In this document: positions 1-9,500 of the stretch, piece after piece | How the letters are laid out: every line of letters starts with the position of its first letter | How positions within the stretch are numbered: the stretch's first letter is position 1 | NCBI GenBank assembly: GCA_022842245.1 | Contig: JALHPZ010000026.1 | Span: forward strand, 1-64,000 | Source: Gemmataceae bacterium | GTDB taxonomy: Bacteria > Planctomycetota > Planctomycetia > Gemmatales > Gemmataceae | Direction of reading: 5' to 3' | DNA: 64,000 nucleotides | Program-made: the position numbers and the translations under genes | Notes under the pieces: generated by a model | The model's input: the letters and a program-made list of their open reading frames with translations, nothing else | Databases searched by the model: none | Told to the model about the DNA's origin: nothing

Positions 1-737
1 CCCGCCCCGCCCTGGCCGCCGGTGCCCGTGCCGACTCCACCGTTTGCGAAGCCGCGACCGCCGTTGCCGCCGATCGCCTGATTCCCCAGGAATGTCGAAT
101 TGGACACGCTGGCCGTACCCACGTTTGCGATAGCGCCACCTGCCCCTGCCCCGCCTCCGCCACCGCCGCCGCCGCCGGTCGCACTGCCATCCATCCCATT
201 GCCGCCCTGAGCGACATTGTTTCTGAAAACGCTTCCTGCGATTGTCAGCGTGCCGAAGGAGAGGATCGCGCCGCCGATTACCGCCGAGTTCGAATCGAAA
301 ACCATACCGTTCAACTTTAGAGTACCCTCATTCAGAATGGCTCCGGCTTGCTGCAAGGGCGCGGAGCCATTCCGCAGCGTCAGCCCCGACATTTCGAGGC
401 TCGTACCGCCGTTCACTCCGAGGATTCGCGTCGCGTTGTTGCCGCTGACGGAGATCCGTTCCGCCCCTGGTCCGGTGATCGTCGTTGCGCCGGTGGCATC
501 CGAGATCGTCAACTGGCTTCCCAGCGTGATCGTGCCGGTCAGTCCGGCCTGGAAATTGATCGTGTCGGCACCCACGGTCGAGTTCGCCGAAGCGATCGCG
601 TTCCGCAGCGAGCCGGCACCGGCGTCGTTCAGATTCGTGACCGTGAAAGTCGCCGGCGTCAATCGATCTTCCAACGCGACGAGGCCCAGACGGGTCGGGC
701 GAACGGAGGCGGAGCGGTGGAATGGGCGGCGATTCAT
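1..737 (-). CDS. Secreted beta-helix/autotransporter-like surface protein, 3' end outside the window
   Basis: The minus strand reads open from an ATG at 737 to the left edge, so only the first 245 codons are seen. The N-terminus carries a basic stretch followed by VALEDRLTPATFTVTNL, the LEDR-x-x-P motif shared with two other large proteins in this window. After it come the repeats typical of right-handed beta-helix proteins (TVTNLNDAGAGSLRNAI, then short GGAI...N.GTL and S.F..N turns) and a long Gly-rich run. In planctomycetes such proteins are exported, often huge, and of unknown cell-surface role. The remaining length, and whether a C-terminal anchor exists, cannot be seen here. The family call is firm; any specific function would be a guess. 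Confidence 0.8.
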   Translation of the reverse strand, partial: MNRRPFHRSASVRPTRLGLVALEDRLTPATFTVTNLNDAGAGSLRNAIASANSTVGADTINFQAGLTGTITLGSQLTISDATGATTITGPGAERISVSGNNATRILGVNGGTSLEMSGLTLRNGSAPLQQAGAILNEGTLKLNGMVFDSNSAVIGGAILSFGTLTIAGSVFRNNVAQGGNGMDGSATGGGGGGGGGAGAGGAIANVGTASVSNSTFLGNQAIGGNGGRGFANGGVGTGTGGQGGA

Positions 738-1229
738 GGGACGATCCTAGTGGGAACATCGGAAAGGCAAAGTGTAACCATTCGCGTGGGCGATAGATCG
801 AAAAAAATCACGAAATTCGAAACGTCTTAGATTCGATGCCTCCCATGCGCTGTTTGCTCGGCATCGACGCGTTTCTCAATCTCTCGCTCGCTATGCAATC
901 CGTTTTCGTCGAGTTTGTCGCCTACGACCCTCGTGGTCAAAATCCTTGTCGTGTTGTTCTCGCTGTGATTCCAGACGAAACCGCAGTCGGAGCAAGACAA
1001 GGTATGTCCATCTTCATGACGATTCATGACGCAATTTGTGGACAGTCGCTTACAGAAACGAAGCGATGTACAAGCCGGCGCAGTCCGACGACGCGATCCG
1101 ATCGAGCGGAACTGTCTGCGAATCGGCTGCGTTCACCAAGAGTGCGGAAGACCCTGATTTCGAGGCCGATCACCGCGTGGGGGACTTCTGAAAGGAATTG
1201 CCACTTGCATCAACTATGCGGAAGAACCG
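738..1229. other. Intergenic stretch, no convincing gene
   Basis: This 492-base gap separates two minus-strand genes. The part next to 737 is AT-rich and is the natural place for the promoter of the beta-helix gene, but no clear -35/-10 pair was found. One short minus-strand ORF lies inside and is listed separately with low confidence. Nothing supportable was seen in 1028-1229. Confidence 0.5.
827..1027 (-). CDS. Possible 66-aa hypothetical protein
   Basis: This minus-strand ORF begins with an ATG and contains a single CSDCGF Cys pair near its N-terminus, followed by a charged, mostly helical tail. Its codon use is less GC-biased at third positions than the surrounding genes, and no family was recognised. 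It may be a degenerate end of a zinc-ribbon protein or a chance ORF. It is listed only because it is the single readable frame in an otherwise empty gap. Confidence 0.2.
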   Translation of the reverse strand: MNRHEDGHTLSCSDCGFVWNHSENNTTRILTTRVVGDKLDENGLHSEREIEKRVDAEQTAHGRHRI

Positions 1230-2237
1230 TTATTTCTTCGGCGGTTGTGGCACTGCCGGCGGTTCACCGCCGGCGAGTGTACCGAAGGCGTAGGCTTTGG
1301 CCTGCCATGCCTTCTCGTTCGGGACCGTTTCCCATTTCTCGCCGTCCGCACTGCGGCTGATCTTCATGGGCGAGTTGTATCCGTAGAGCCACCCGTTCAC
1401 GCGACGAACCTGGCGCGGAACCGAGCGTTCGACCTTCGTCCACTCGTTCCCGTCGGCAGATCGCAGACAGCCATTGGCGAAGGTCGCCAGAAACTCTTTT
1501 CCGGTGAACGCAACGCACACGACATCGCCTCGCTCGCCGTTCACCGCGTTGTTGGCCCACTCCTTGCCGTCTTTGCTCACCGCCAACAGCCCCGACTGAC
1601 CACCCACCACGAAGACGCCGTTCCCGAACGCGACCCGGCGGATACCGGGGTTCTTGTCCACCTGCCCGGCCATCTGCGTGACCGTGATCTTTCCCGTCTT
1701 GGGGTCGAACACCGTCACGGGGCCGAAGTCCCCGGACCCGACAATGAGACCGTTGCCCTGGGTGGTCCCGCGAATCCAGTGCGTCTTGCTCGGCATCTCC
1801 GCGCGTGTGACCAGCTCCCACTTCTCGCCGTCGGATGTCTTGAAAACCGCGCCGCGAAGGTCGATCGCGTACATCGTGTTATCCAGCACTTCGAGGCCGA
1901 AGATCGGCGAACTCGCCGGCAGGACTCCGTCCGACCATCGTTCGCCATCGCGAGTCGCCGTGAGTCGACCGCTGAAGTACCCGCCGCCAGCGTAGAATGC
2001 ACCCTTGAAGTTCACGGCCACGTTCAAGTCGTTTTGGTCGTGCTTTGGCTCGCCCCAGGAAGCGTGTTTCTCCCACGTCTTCCCGTCACGCGAAAGCATT
2101 CGGTGCCCACCGTGCCCGACTGCGAGGTACCACTCGTTGCCGCCTGACTTGATGGCCGGCTCAGCGGCAGAAACCGATAGCGCAACAAGTGCCGCCAACG
2201 CAGTCCATGATTGGAGGAGCCATGCGGATCGGCACAT
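1230..2237 (-). CDS. Secreted beta-propeller (BNR/sialidase-like repeat) protein
   Basis: The 335-aa product opens with a signal peptide (hydrophobic core around residues 8-22, SVSAAE cleavage region). It then shows repeated blade-like units built on SRDGKTWE, TRDGERWSDG, TSDGEKWELV, SKDGKEWANN and SADGEKWETV. This S-x-D-G-x-x-W pattern is the Asp-box/BNR motif of beta-propeller proteins. No complete sialidase Arg triad or catalytic set was identified, so a binding or scaffold role outside the cytoplasm is more likely than a glycosidase role. It ends in a Pro/Lys-rich tail. It follows the DUF1552 gene on the same strand after 31 bases and may be the last gene of that operon. Confidence 0.75.
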   Translation of the reverse strand: MCRSAWLLQSWTALAALVALSVSAAEPAIKSGGNEWYLAVGHGGHRMLSRDGKTWEKHASWGEPKHDQNDLNVAVNFKGAFYAGGGYFSGRLTATRDGERWSDGVLPASSPIFGLEVLDNTMYAIDLRGAVFKTSDGEKWELVTRAEMPSKTHWIRGTTQGNGLIVGSGDFGPVTVFDPKTGKITVTQMAGQVDKNPGIRRVAFGNGVFVVGGQSGLLAVSKDGKEWANNAVNGERGDVVCVAFTGKEFLATFANGCLRSADGNEWTKVERSVPRQVRRVNGWLYGYNSPMKISRSADGEKWETVPNEKAWQAKAYAFGTLAGGEPPAVPQPPKK

Positions 2238-2268
2238 TACGGAACCTCGGAATTGTGGAATGGGCCGC

Positions 2269-3528
2269 TCACACTTCGCTTATCACGTTGGTGCTGGCAC
2301 CAAACGACTTCGCTTCAATGCCGAGTTGATGCAGCATCCGCACGTAGAGATTCGAGAGCAGCATGTTGTTCTTGCGGTCGAAGGCAACGTGCCCGGCGTG
2401 TTTGAAACCGCCGCCTGCGAGGAGGATCGGCAAGTTCGTGTTGTCGTGCGACGACGAGTTGCCCAGGTTGCTCGCGTAGAAAATCGCGGTGCGATCGAGC
2501 AGCGTGGAATCGGTCTCGGCAGCGGCTTTCATCTTCGTGAGGAACTCGCCCAGCACTTTCAGTTCCGCTTCCTCGATCATCGCGAGTTGTTCGAGTTTCG
2601 AGGCTTCTTGCCCGTGGTGCGAAGCATCGTGGTGCGGCAGCGTTACGCCGTCGATCTCCGGGCGTTCCTGCGAGCCGAGCCACAGCGAGATGACGCGGGT
2701 GGAATCGGTCTTCAGTGCGAGTTGCACCAACTCGAACCACTGACGGCTGCGTTGCAGGAGTTGCGGGCCGCCGAAGTCCTGCACGGGTGTTGCCGGCTTC
2801 ACTTCCGGCTTCGGTGTCTTGCTCCATTTCTCGTCTTGTTGAAGTCGTTGTTCCGCCTCGCGGAGCGATGCCAGATACAGATCGAGCCGAGCGCGGTCGC
2901 TCTCGCCGAGCTTCGTGTTAAGCGTCTTCAACTGTTCGCGAACACCATCGAGGATGCTCTGGCCATCACGGATGCGGCGCATCTCGCGGGCCTCTTCCTC
3001 GGGCGTTCCACGAACGAAGAGTTGCTTGAAGACCTGCGTGGCGCGCGATTGAGACGGCACTCGCACGCCGCGACGATTCCAGGCGGCATCGCCCCCGCCG
3101 AGTACGAGCGAGGAGAATCGTGTTTGCCCGCCGATGTGCGAGGCCGCTTCTTGGTCGAGCGAGATGCCATTGCGGATTTCGTTCGGGCGAATGTGGTCCG
3201 GGTGAACGCCCGTGAAGAGGCCGACCTCGGCGAAATGGCCCGCCGGGTAGCGGTGCGACATGCCGGAGAAGACGGTGAACTGCCCGCGATGCGGCTGGAG
3301 TAATTTCAGGTAACGGCTCGGCTCGTAGTCCTTGCCTGCTTTTTCCGGGAAGAAGTACGGCGTGTAGAGGCCGAGTGGCCGTCCTACGAGGAGCATCCGA
3401 CGTGGTGCGAGGGCTTTTTTTGTGTCCGCGGCGGCACACGCGGGCAGCATCGCATCCAGAAACGGCAGACCAATCGCGACACCAGCGGCACGCAGCATCG
3501 TGCGACGGTCGAGGGGCTTCAGCGGCAT
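2269..3528 (-). CDS. DUF1552 family Tat-exported protein
   Basis: The 419-aa product starts with a twin-arginine signal (LDRRTMLRAAGVAIGLPF), predicting export in folded form. The body matches the planctomycete DUF1552 family: RRMLLVGRPLGLYTPYFFPE near the start, YLKLLQPHRGQFTVFSG, and an HHDASHHG segment in the C-terminal half. The family is of unknown biochemical role; in planctomycetes its genes are regularly paired with DUF1592-type cytochrome genes, as here, where the partner ends 15 bases upstream on the same strand. Full family length, no frameshift seen. Family assignment is secure, function is not. Confidence 0.9.
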   Translation of the reverse strand: MPLKPLDRRTMLRAAGVAIGLPFLDAMLPACAAADTKKALAPRRMLLVGRPLGLYTPYFFPEKAGKDYEPSRYLKLLQPHRGQFTVFSGMSHRYPAGHFAEVGLFTGVHPDHIRPNEIRNGISLDQEAASHIGGQTRFSSLVLGGGDAAWNRRGVRVPSQSRATQVFKQLFVRGTPEEEAREMRRIRDGQSILDGVREQLKTLNTKLGESDRARLDLYLASLREAEQRLQQDEKWSKTPKPEVKPATPVQDFGGPQLLQRSRQWFELVQLALKTDSTRVISLWLGSQERPEIDGVTLPHHDASHHGQEASKLEQLAMIEEAELKVLGEFLTKMKAAAETDSTLLDRTAIFYASNLGNSSSHDNTNLPILLAGGGFKHAGHVAFDRKNNMLLSNLYVRMLHQLGIEAKSFGASTNVISEV

Positions 3529-3543
3529 GTTGAACTCCGAGGG

Positions 3544-6018
3544 TTATTTGTTCCGAAACACGCGGCTCTGGACGACTTCGTGGAGCAGTGTGCGGAATCC
3601 ATAGTTTTTCGCACGTACAAGGCCGACGATTCGCTCGACTTCTTCACGGTCGGCGAACTGCAGGTCAGCACCAGTCGAATACACGAACAGTTTCTCGACC
3701 AAGTTGCGAGCCAACTGGTCCTTATCGGTGAGCAGCAGCTTCTTGTACTCATCGATACTTGTGAACTTTCGTCCATCATGCATCTCGCCGCCGGTCTCAA
3801 CATCGGGGCCACGGAAGATCGCTCGGCCCGTGTAACCAGGAATGTTCACGATGCCTTTGGGTGTGCGGGTGCTGGCACGGTAGAAGTCGCGCCAGCCGCC
3901 GATGGGGTCGAAGCTCTCCAACGCGAAACCCGGTGGGTCGATGTGAACGTGGCACGATGCACACGAGGCGATGTTACGATGCTTGTCCAGTTGCTGCCGG
4001 ATCGTTGTCGCGCCGCGAATGTCCGGCTCGATGCTCGGCACGTCGGGCGGCGGCGGAGCGGGCGGCTTGCCGACAATCTTTTCGAGAACCCACTTCCCGC
4101 GAAGAACCGGCGACGTTCGCGTTCCGTCGGCGGTGACCTTCAGCACGCTTGCTTGTGTCATCACGCCTCCGCGATGGCTGCCGGGCGGCAGCGCGACCTT
4201 GCGGAAGTTGTTGCCGAGGACGCCGGGAATGCCGTAGTGCTTCGCGAGCCGTTCGTTCAGTATCGTCCAGTCGGAGTCCACGAACTCGAGCAGGCTGCGG
4301 TCGTGGTTCAGAATCTCGTTGAAGAAGTGCGTCGTTTCGCGGGGCATCGCCCAAAGTAGCGTGCCATCGAACTCGCCGTAGAGGTTCGGGTCGGGGATCG
4401 TCGAGGTAATCTTCCGCATCTCCAGCCACTGGCCGACAAAATTTTCGGTGAACCGCTGAGCCAACGGAGACTTCAACATCCGTTCGACTTGCTCACGCAA
4501 GACCGCAGGCTTCGACAACTTGTCGCCAGACGCGAGGGCCAGCAGTTCCGGGTCGGGCATCGTGGACCACAAGAAGTACGACAACCGCGATGCGAGTGCG
4601 AAGTCGTCGAGTTGGCCGGGCTGTTCGGTGAGGAGCAGCATGTCCGGCGACGCGAGAATCGATTTGTAGCCGTAGGTCATCGCGTCGTAGAACGTGTAAC
4701 CGGCCTCGATCTTTTCGTGCACTCGCCGGATGTGCTGTGTCATCACCTCTTCCTGCACCGGGCGGCGGAAAGCCCGTGGCAGGAAGTCGCGGATCAACCG
4801 TTCCGCGTCGGATTTCGGATTCGCGGAGGCCGGCACAAGTGGATCGTTCGCCCAAGAATATTCGGAGCGCGTCTCCGGAATCCTCGGCGGCTTCTTCCCT
4901 TCCGCTTCCGCTTTCGCCACCGATTTCGGCTTCAGCGGCACGCCTTTGAAAAGACTTTCGTATCGCTTCGGCGGGAACTCGCCGACGGGGCCTTCGATCT
5001 TCATCCACTCCAGCAAGAGTCCCGGTCCGGTGTACTCCTCGATCGGCTTCTTGAACGCTCGGATGTCCCAGTTCATCAGTAAATTCACGACGAACGCCTC
5101 ACGGCGTTCGAGATCGACTTCCACCTCGATTGTCGAAGGCTTCCCTGGCGGGATATCGCGCATCTCCCGAAGTACCGGGTCTTCGCGCCCCGTGCCGACG
5201 ACCATGAACGCGGCGGGCACGGCGCGATTGTCCGCCCCGACTGACGCGATGGACATCGTCACCTTGTATCGGCCCGCAGCGGGGACACCTGCGGTCGCAC
5301 ACAATCCGTAACGTGGCAGCTTGCTGTAGAAGATGAGCGTATCGCCGACGAGTTTGCAACTTCGCGTGAGTGTCTGCTGGAAGTTCGATCCCTTCTCCGT
5401 CATCGTGCGACCGGTGCGGCGATCGCTGAACGGAGTGGGCGTCTGTGTTGGCACAACAGACTGCACCGCCTTTTCAGCCGCTTCGAGAAACAGCAACTGG
5501 TGCGTGGCCGAAACATCGAGAGCCGAGCCGATATTGTCGAAGCCCGCCACCGAGTTCTCTTCCGGCAGCATCTCTTTGATCGACACCCGTGAGCCAAGGA
5601 TATCGCGAAGTGTGTTCTCGTACTCCGTGGCATTGAGCCGACGAATCGCAACGCGGCCGTGTTTCTGCTGGCGAGCCAACGAGACCGCGTGCAACTCCTT
5701 CTGGAGTGACGCGGTCGCGGCCTTCAGGTCTGCATCAGCGGGACGCTCACGATTCTTTGGGGGCATCGCGCCAGATGTGAGTTTATCGTGAACGTTAGTC
5801 CAGATTACGGCATTTCGCTCGTTTCGCAGGTCGTCTGACAGATTGTCGAGCCGGAGGTTCGCCTTCTGCGTCTCTGGGCCGTGGCAGCTCACACAATGAG
5901 CCTCGATCAGCGGCTTCACTCTGGCTTGCAATGAGGCCGAGTTGTCCTGTCCCGAGGCAATCGGGGCGGCCAGTGCGAAGCTAACGACCAAGAGCGAAAG
6001 AGGTATGCGGGTCTTCAT
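3544..6018 (-). CDS. Planctomycete cytochrome-like protein (DUF1587/DUF1592/DUF1588/DUF1585 architecture)
   Basis: The 824-aa protein has a signal peptide and then a c-type haem motif, CVSCH, at residues 42-46. The following region (RRLNATEYENTLRDILG, about 125-145) is the DUF1587 block. A beta-sandwich-like insert follows, then the DUF1592/DUF1588 core (FLPRAFRRPV, RLSYFLWSTMPD, RFTENFVGQWL). A second haem-type motif, CASCH, lies in the DUF1588/DUF1585 region close to DPPGFALESFDPIGGWR. These multi-domain proteins are periplasmic and appear to serve redox or scaffold roles specific to planctomycetes; the substrate is unknown. The start codon overlaps the stop of a small upstream ORF (ATGA), and the DUF1552 gene follows at 15 bases. 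Confidence 0.92.
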   Translation of the reverse strand: MKTRIPLSLLVVSFALAAPIASGQDNSASLQARVKPLIEAHCVSCHGPETQKANLRLDNLSDDLRNERNAVIWTNVHDKLTSGAMPPKNRERPADADLKAATASLQKELHAVSLARQQKHGRVAIRRLNATEYENTLRDILGSRVSIKEMLPEENSVAGFDNIGSALDVSATHQLLFLEAAEKAVQSVVPTQTPTPFSDRRTGRTMTEKGSNFQQTLTRSCKLVGDTLIFYSKLPRYGLCATAGVPAAGRYKVTMSIASVGADNRAVPAAFMVVGTGREDPVLREMRDIPPGKPSTIEVEVDLERREAFVVNLLMNWDIRAFKKPIEEYTGPGLLLEWMKIEGPVGEFPPKRYESLFKGVPLKPKSVAKAEAEGKKPPRIPETRSEYSWANDPLVPASANPKSDAERLIRDFLPRAFRRPVQEEVMTQHIRRVHEKIEAGYTFYDAMTYGYKSILASPDMLLLTEQPGQLDDFALASRLSYFLWSTMPDPELLALASGDKLSKPAVLREQVERMLKSPLAQRFTENFVGQWLEMRKITSTIPDPNLYGEFDGTLLWAMPRETTHFFNEILNHDRSLLEFVDSDWTILNERLAKHYGIPGVLGNNFRKVALPPGSHRGGVMTQASVLKVTADGTRTSPVLRGKWVLEKIVGKPPAPPPPDVPSIEPDIRGATTIRQQLDKHRNIASCASCHVHIDPPGFALESFDPIGGWRDFYRASTRTPKGIVNIPGYTGRAIFRGPDVETGGEMHDGRKFTSIDEYKKLLLTDKDQLARNLVEKLFVYSTGADLQFADREEVERIVGLVRAKNYGFRTLLHEVVQSRVFRNK

Positions 6019-6410
6019 GGGCCGGGTGGGGTGGGAAAGATGCCTACTTCAGCAGTGCCGCTGCTCCCGGCCTGCGTTACGACACGCGAGTTACGGTTTT
6101 GCATCGAGTCACTCCAACGGAATGACTCGGTTGGTGTGAAACAATCGGCGTGGGTTTTGGAGTACTGAAGTGTAACATAAAGACCGCCCTGTTCGATGCT
6201 GGAAACCTTCCGCCCGTTCGTCATTTTTTGCAAGGCTCTCGATGCCCGTTCATTGGTCAGCCCGAGATACCGGTCGCGGTAGGACGCGATCGTGCCTTCG
6301 CGGAGCAAACCGTCACAGTGGCTCGCGAGCGCCTTCCAGCGGTTCACGTACGGCATCCGACCTCGGTCGGTCTTCTTGGTAATAAGATCGATTGGCGCAT
6401 GTGATTCCAT
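6015..6410 (-). CDS. Small protein resembling the HTH segment of planctomycete recombinases, probably degenerate
   Basis: The frame from ATG 6410 gives 131 aa. Its central part, ALASHCDGLLREGTIASYRD followed by LGLTNERASRALQKM, has strongly GC-biased third positions, so it looks truly coding. It resembles the helix-turn-helix stretch found in the C-terminal part of planctomycete site-specific recombinases (pattern ALA.R.D.LLR.G.V..YA..A.LGHV.RAR.TQ), known to me as a family, not confirmed by a search. The recombinase catalytic domain is absent. The C-terminal third is compositionally poor, suggesting decay. Its TGA overlaps the ATG of the cytochrome gene, which may couple their translation. 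Confidence 0.45.
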   Translation of the reverse strand: MESHAPIDLITKKTDRGRMPYVNRWKALASHCDGLLREGTIASYRDRYLGLTNERASRALQKMTNGRKVSSIEQGGLYVTLQYSKTHADCFTPTESFRWSDSMQNRNSRVVTQAGSSGTAEVGIFPTPPGP

Positions 6411-6501
6411 TTGCTTGACGCCCCGGCCAACGAGAGAATGTCCGGTACGATAAATCGATCCATAGCCCAGACCGAGTACCCTGTCGAATCGGTAGATCGC
6501 C

Positions 6502-9500
6502 ATGCCCGATTCCACTCGAGCAAGCGAGCCGCACCCGGCCGAACAGGCGACGGGCCATTACGAGCCTGCAGCCCCGTCCACGCTCGGCCATTCCGCCGAA
6601 AGTGCCTCCACCGACCCCGCCGCGCCGTCGGCCGCGCGGCCCGACGCGCCGCCGCCCGGCTACGAATTCCTCCGCGTCCTCGGCCGCGGCGGCATGGGCA
6701 TCGTTTATCGTGCCCACCAGCTCGCTCTCAAGCGCGACGTCGCGATCAAGATGATGCTCGCCCGCCGCGGCGCGACCGCGGAGCAAATCGCCCGTTTCCG
6801 CAGCGAAGCCGAGGCGGTCGCCCGCTTCCAGCACCCGAACATCGTGCAGATCTTCGAGGTGGGCGACGCGGACGGCCAACCGTACTGCGTACTGGAGTTC
6901 GTGGGCGGCGGCACGCTCGCGGAACGGATCAAGCGGCAGCCGCCGACGCCGGTGGAAGCCGCCGCCCTCGCGGAGTGCATCGCCCGCGCCGCGCATTACG
7001 CGCACCAGCGGCAGATCCTGCACCGCGATCTGAAGCCGGGCAACGTCCTGCTCACGGCCGACGGCGCGCCGAAGATCGCCGATTTCGGACTGGCAAAGCA
7101 CCTCGACGACGACGCCGGCCAGACCCGCGAGGGCGACGTGGTCGGCACGCCGCGCTACATGGCGCCGGAGCAGGCGCGCGGCGATCCCGCCGGTCTCGGC
7201 CCGCACACCGACGTCTACGCGATCGGCGTCATGCTCTACGAGATGCTCACCGGCCGCGTGCCGTTCAACGGTTCGAGCACGATTGAACTCCTGCATCGCG
7301 TTCAGCACGCCGAGCCGCCTCCGCCGCGCAGCGTCGCGCCGGGCATCCCCGCGAATCTCGAAACAATCTGCCTGAAGTGCCTGCGGAAGGATCCGAACGA
7401 CCGGTACCGGTCCGCGATGCTGCTGGCGCAGGACTTGGAACGCTTTCAATCCGGCGAGCCGATCCTCGCGCGGCCGGAAGGTGCCGCGCGTCGCGCGCTG
7501 CGCCGCGTGCAACGCCATCGCACGGCGGCGCTCGGCTTCGCCGCGGCCGCGGCCCTGCTGCTCGCCCTCTACACCATCGGCGGTTCCCGGCGCACGCAAC
7601 AGGTCGCCGACATCGAACAGCGTGTTCAGGACTCGTTGGAAACCATCGACTGGACTCCCGAAACCGCCCGCGAACTTGACCGCCGACTGGACGAGTTGGC
7701 CGCGTTGGAACCGGATCGCGCCGCAACCCTGCGCGGCCGGGCGCACCTACGCTACCGACAGGCGATCGTCGCCGACCTCGCGCACCCGCGGATTTCCGAC
7801 GCGGATTGGACGGCGATCGAAGCGCAAACCCGCGACCTCGCCGCGCGCGAACCCGCCTTCGCCGCCGACCTCGAATCGCGAGTGCGGGAACGACGCTCGG
7901 AGTCGATCCGCGTGCTCGACCTCGAGCCGCCGTTCGCCGGCCACGAAGCCGCCTTCGCGAACCCCGACTGGCTGCGGATCGACGGGCCGGCCCTGAAGCG
8001 CGTGTTCCCGGAACCGCGGCCCGTCATGACGAAAGCATCCGCCGCCGGGTCGGTGCGCGTGGAGGCGCACTTTGAGGATTGGCGCCGCGCCACCCGACTG
8101 GGCGTCGTCCTCGGGCCGTCCGCTTCGCCCTATCGCTTCCTCGTCGGCGAGGCGGAGCCGAATGGCGGCCTCGTCGCCATGACGCTGGAGCAGGCCGCCG
8201 CGCGCGGCGCGGCCTTCCTCATCATCCGACGCGACAATGTCGAGCTCCTGCGGCGGCCCGTGCACCTGGCGGGCGACGTCCTCATCCTCCGCGCGACCCG
8301 GAACGGAGACCATCTCGCGATCCACGTGAACGATCAGCCGCCGGCGGAGTGCCACGATCCGTTCCCGCTGCCGGACGGCGGCCCGATCGGCTTCGACTTC
8401 CCGGTCGACGGTCGTCTCCGGCGGGCGCTGGCGGTTCGGGGCGCGGCCCCCGTCGCCGCGAACCCGCTTGAACGCGGCAATCAACTCTTCCTGCAGGCGG
8501 ACTATCAAAGCGCCATCGGCTTCTTCCGGCAGTTCCGCGCCGCCTCGACCGACCCGACCGCCCGCGCCGAGGCCCGCTACAAGATCGCCGCGTCCCTCGC
8601 ACGCTTGAATCGCCTCCCGGAAGCAGCCGCGTTCCTCGAAACGAACGACGATACTCCTCCCGGCCGCTGGCACGCCCTCGGACTCTACCAACTCTGGCGC
8701 ATCCGCTCCGAACAGGGCGATCTCGCTCGCGGCTCGGAACTCTTCCGCATCATGAAAGCGCAGTACCCGCCCGACGAACTGCTGAACCTCGTGCCAAGCC
8801 CGGAACTGATGAGTGTCTGGCTTAAGTACGATTTCCCGCCGACCGACCTCCTGTTCACACCAAACGTCGTCGATCGCGCGCTGACACTCGTTGAGATCGG
8901 CGACCTACTCCGCCGCTCGGGTGCGCTCTCGCTCTCGAACTGGGCGCAATCCGTTCGCCTGGCCGAGCGCGCCTGGCAGTACGAAGGCAAGCTGGACAAG
9001 GCCCTCGATCTGCTCGGCCGCTGCCTGAAGGAACTCGAATTCGCGCCGCCGTCGGACGATCGACTCGTTGCACTTGGGCACCTTCTCGAAGACTACGCCT
9101 GGCTCCTCGGACTGACCGGCGGGCACGACTTCGCTAACACGGAGTTGATCCGGTTCGAGCCGAAGGCCGACTCGATCCCCGTCTTGCGGTTGCGAATCGT
9201 CATTACACTCGCTCGGGCGCGACTTCTCGCACAACGCCGGGACTGGGACGCCGCCGAACGGGAACTCGATTCCTTTCTCGCGATCCTCCGACTGCCCGCG
9301 TTTCAAGACCACGTGCGGGCCGGCCGAATGGGAGGCTATTATCACCACGCCACCGAGCGGATGCTGCGCGGGCTTGTCCGCGAGGAGCGCGGCGACGCCG
9401 CCGGCGCGCTCGAATGCTTCCGTTCCGGCACGCGCCGCGCCTACCTCGAATCGGTACCGCCCAACGAACGCGCCTGGCGCATCGACACCGACAGCAACAC

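Noticed and set aside
1-200. GGC-rich periodic tract at the left edge as a tandem repeat or CRISPR-like array
   Set aside because: It is the Gly-rich coding run of the beta-helix protein on the minus strand; there are no spacers of constant size.
6098-6130. GAGTCA...TGACTC inverted repeat upstream of the cytochrome gene as an operator
   Set aside because: Only six-base arms within an ORF region; such pairs are frequent by chance.
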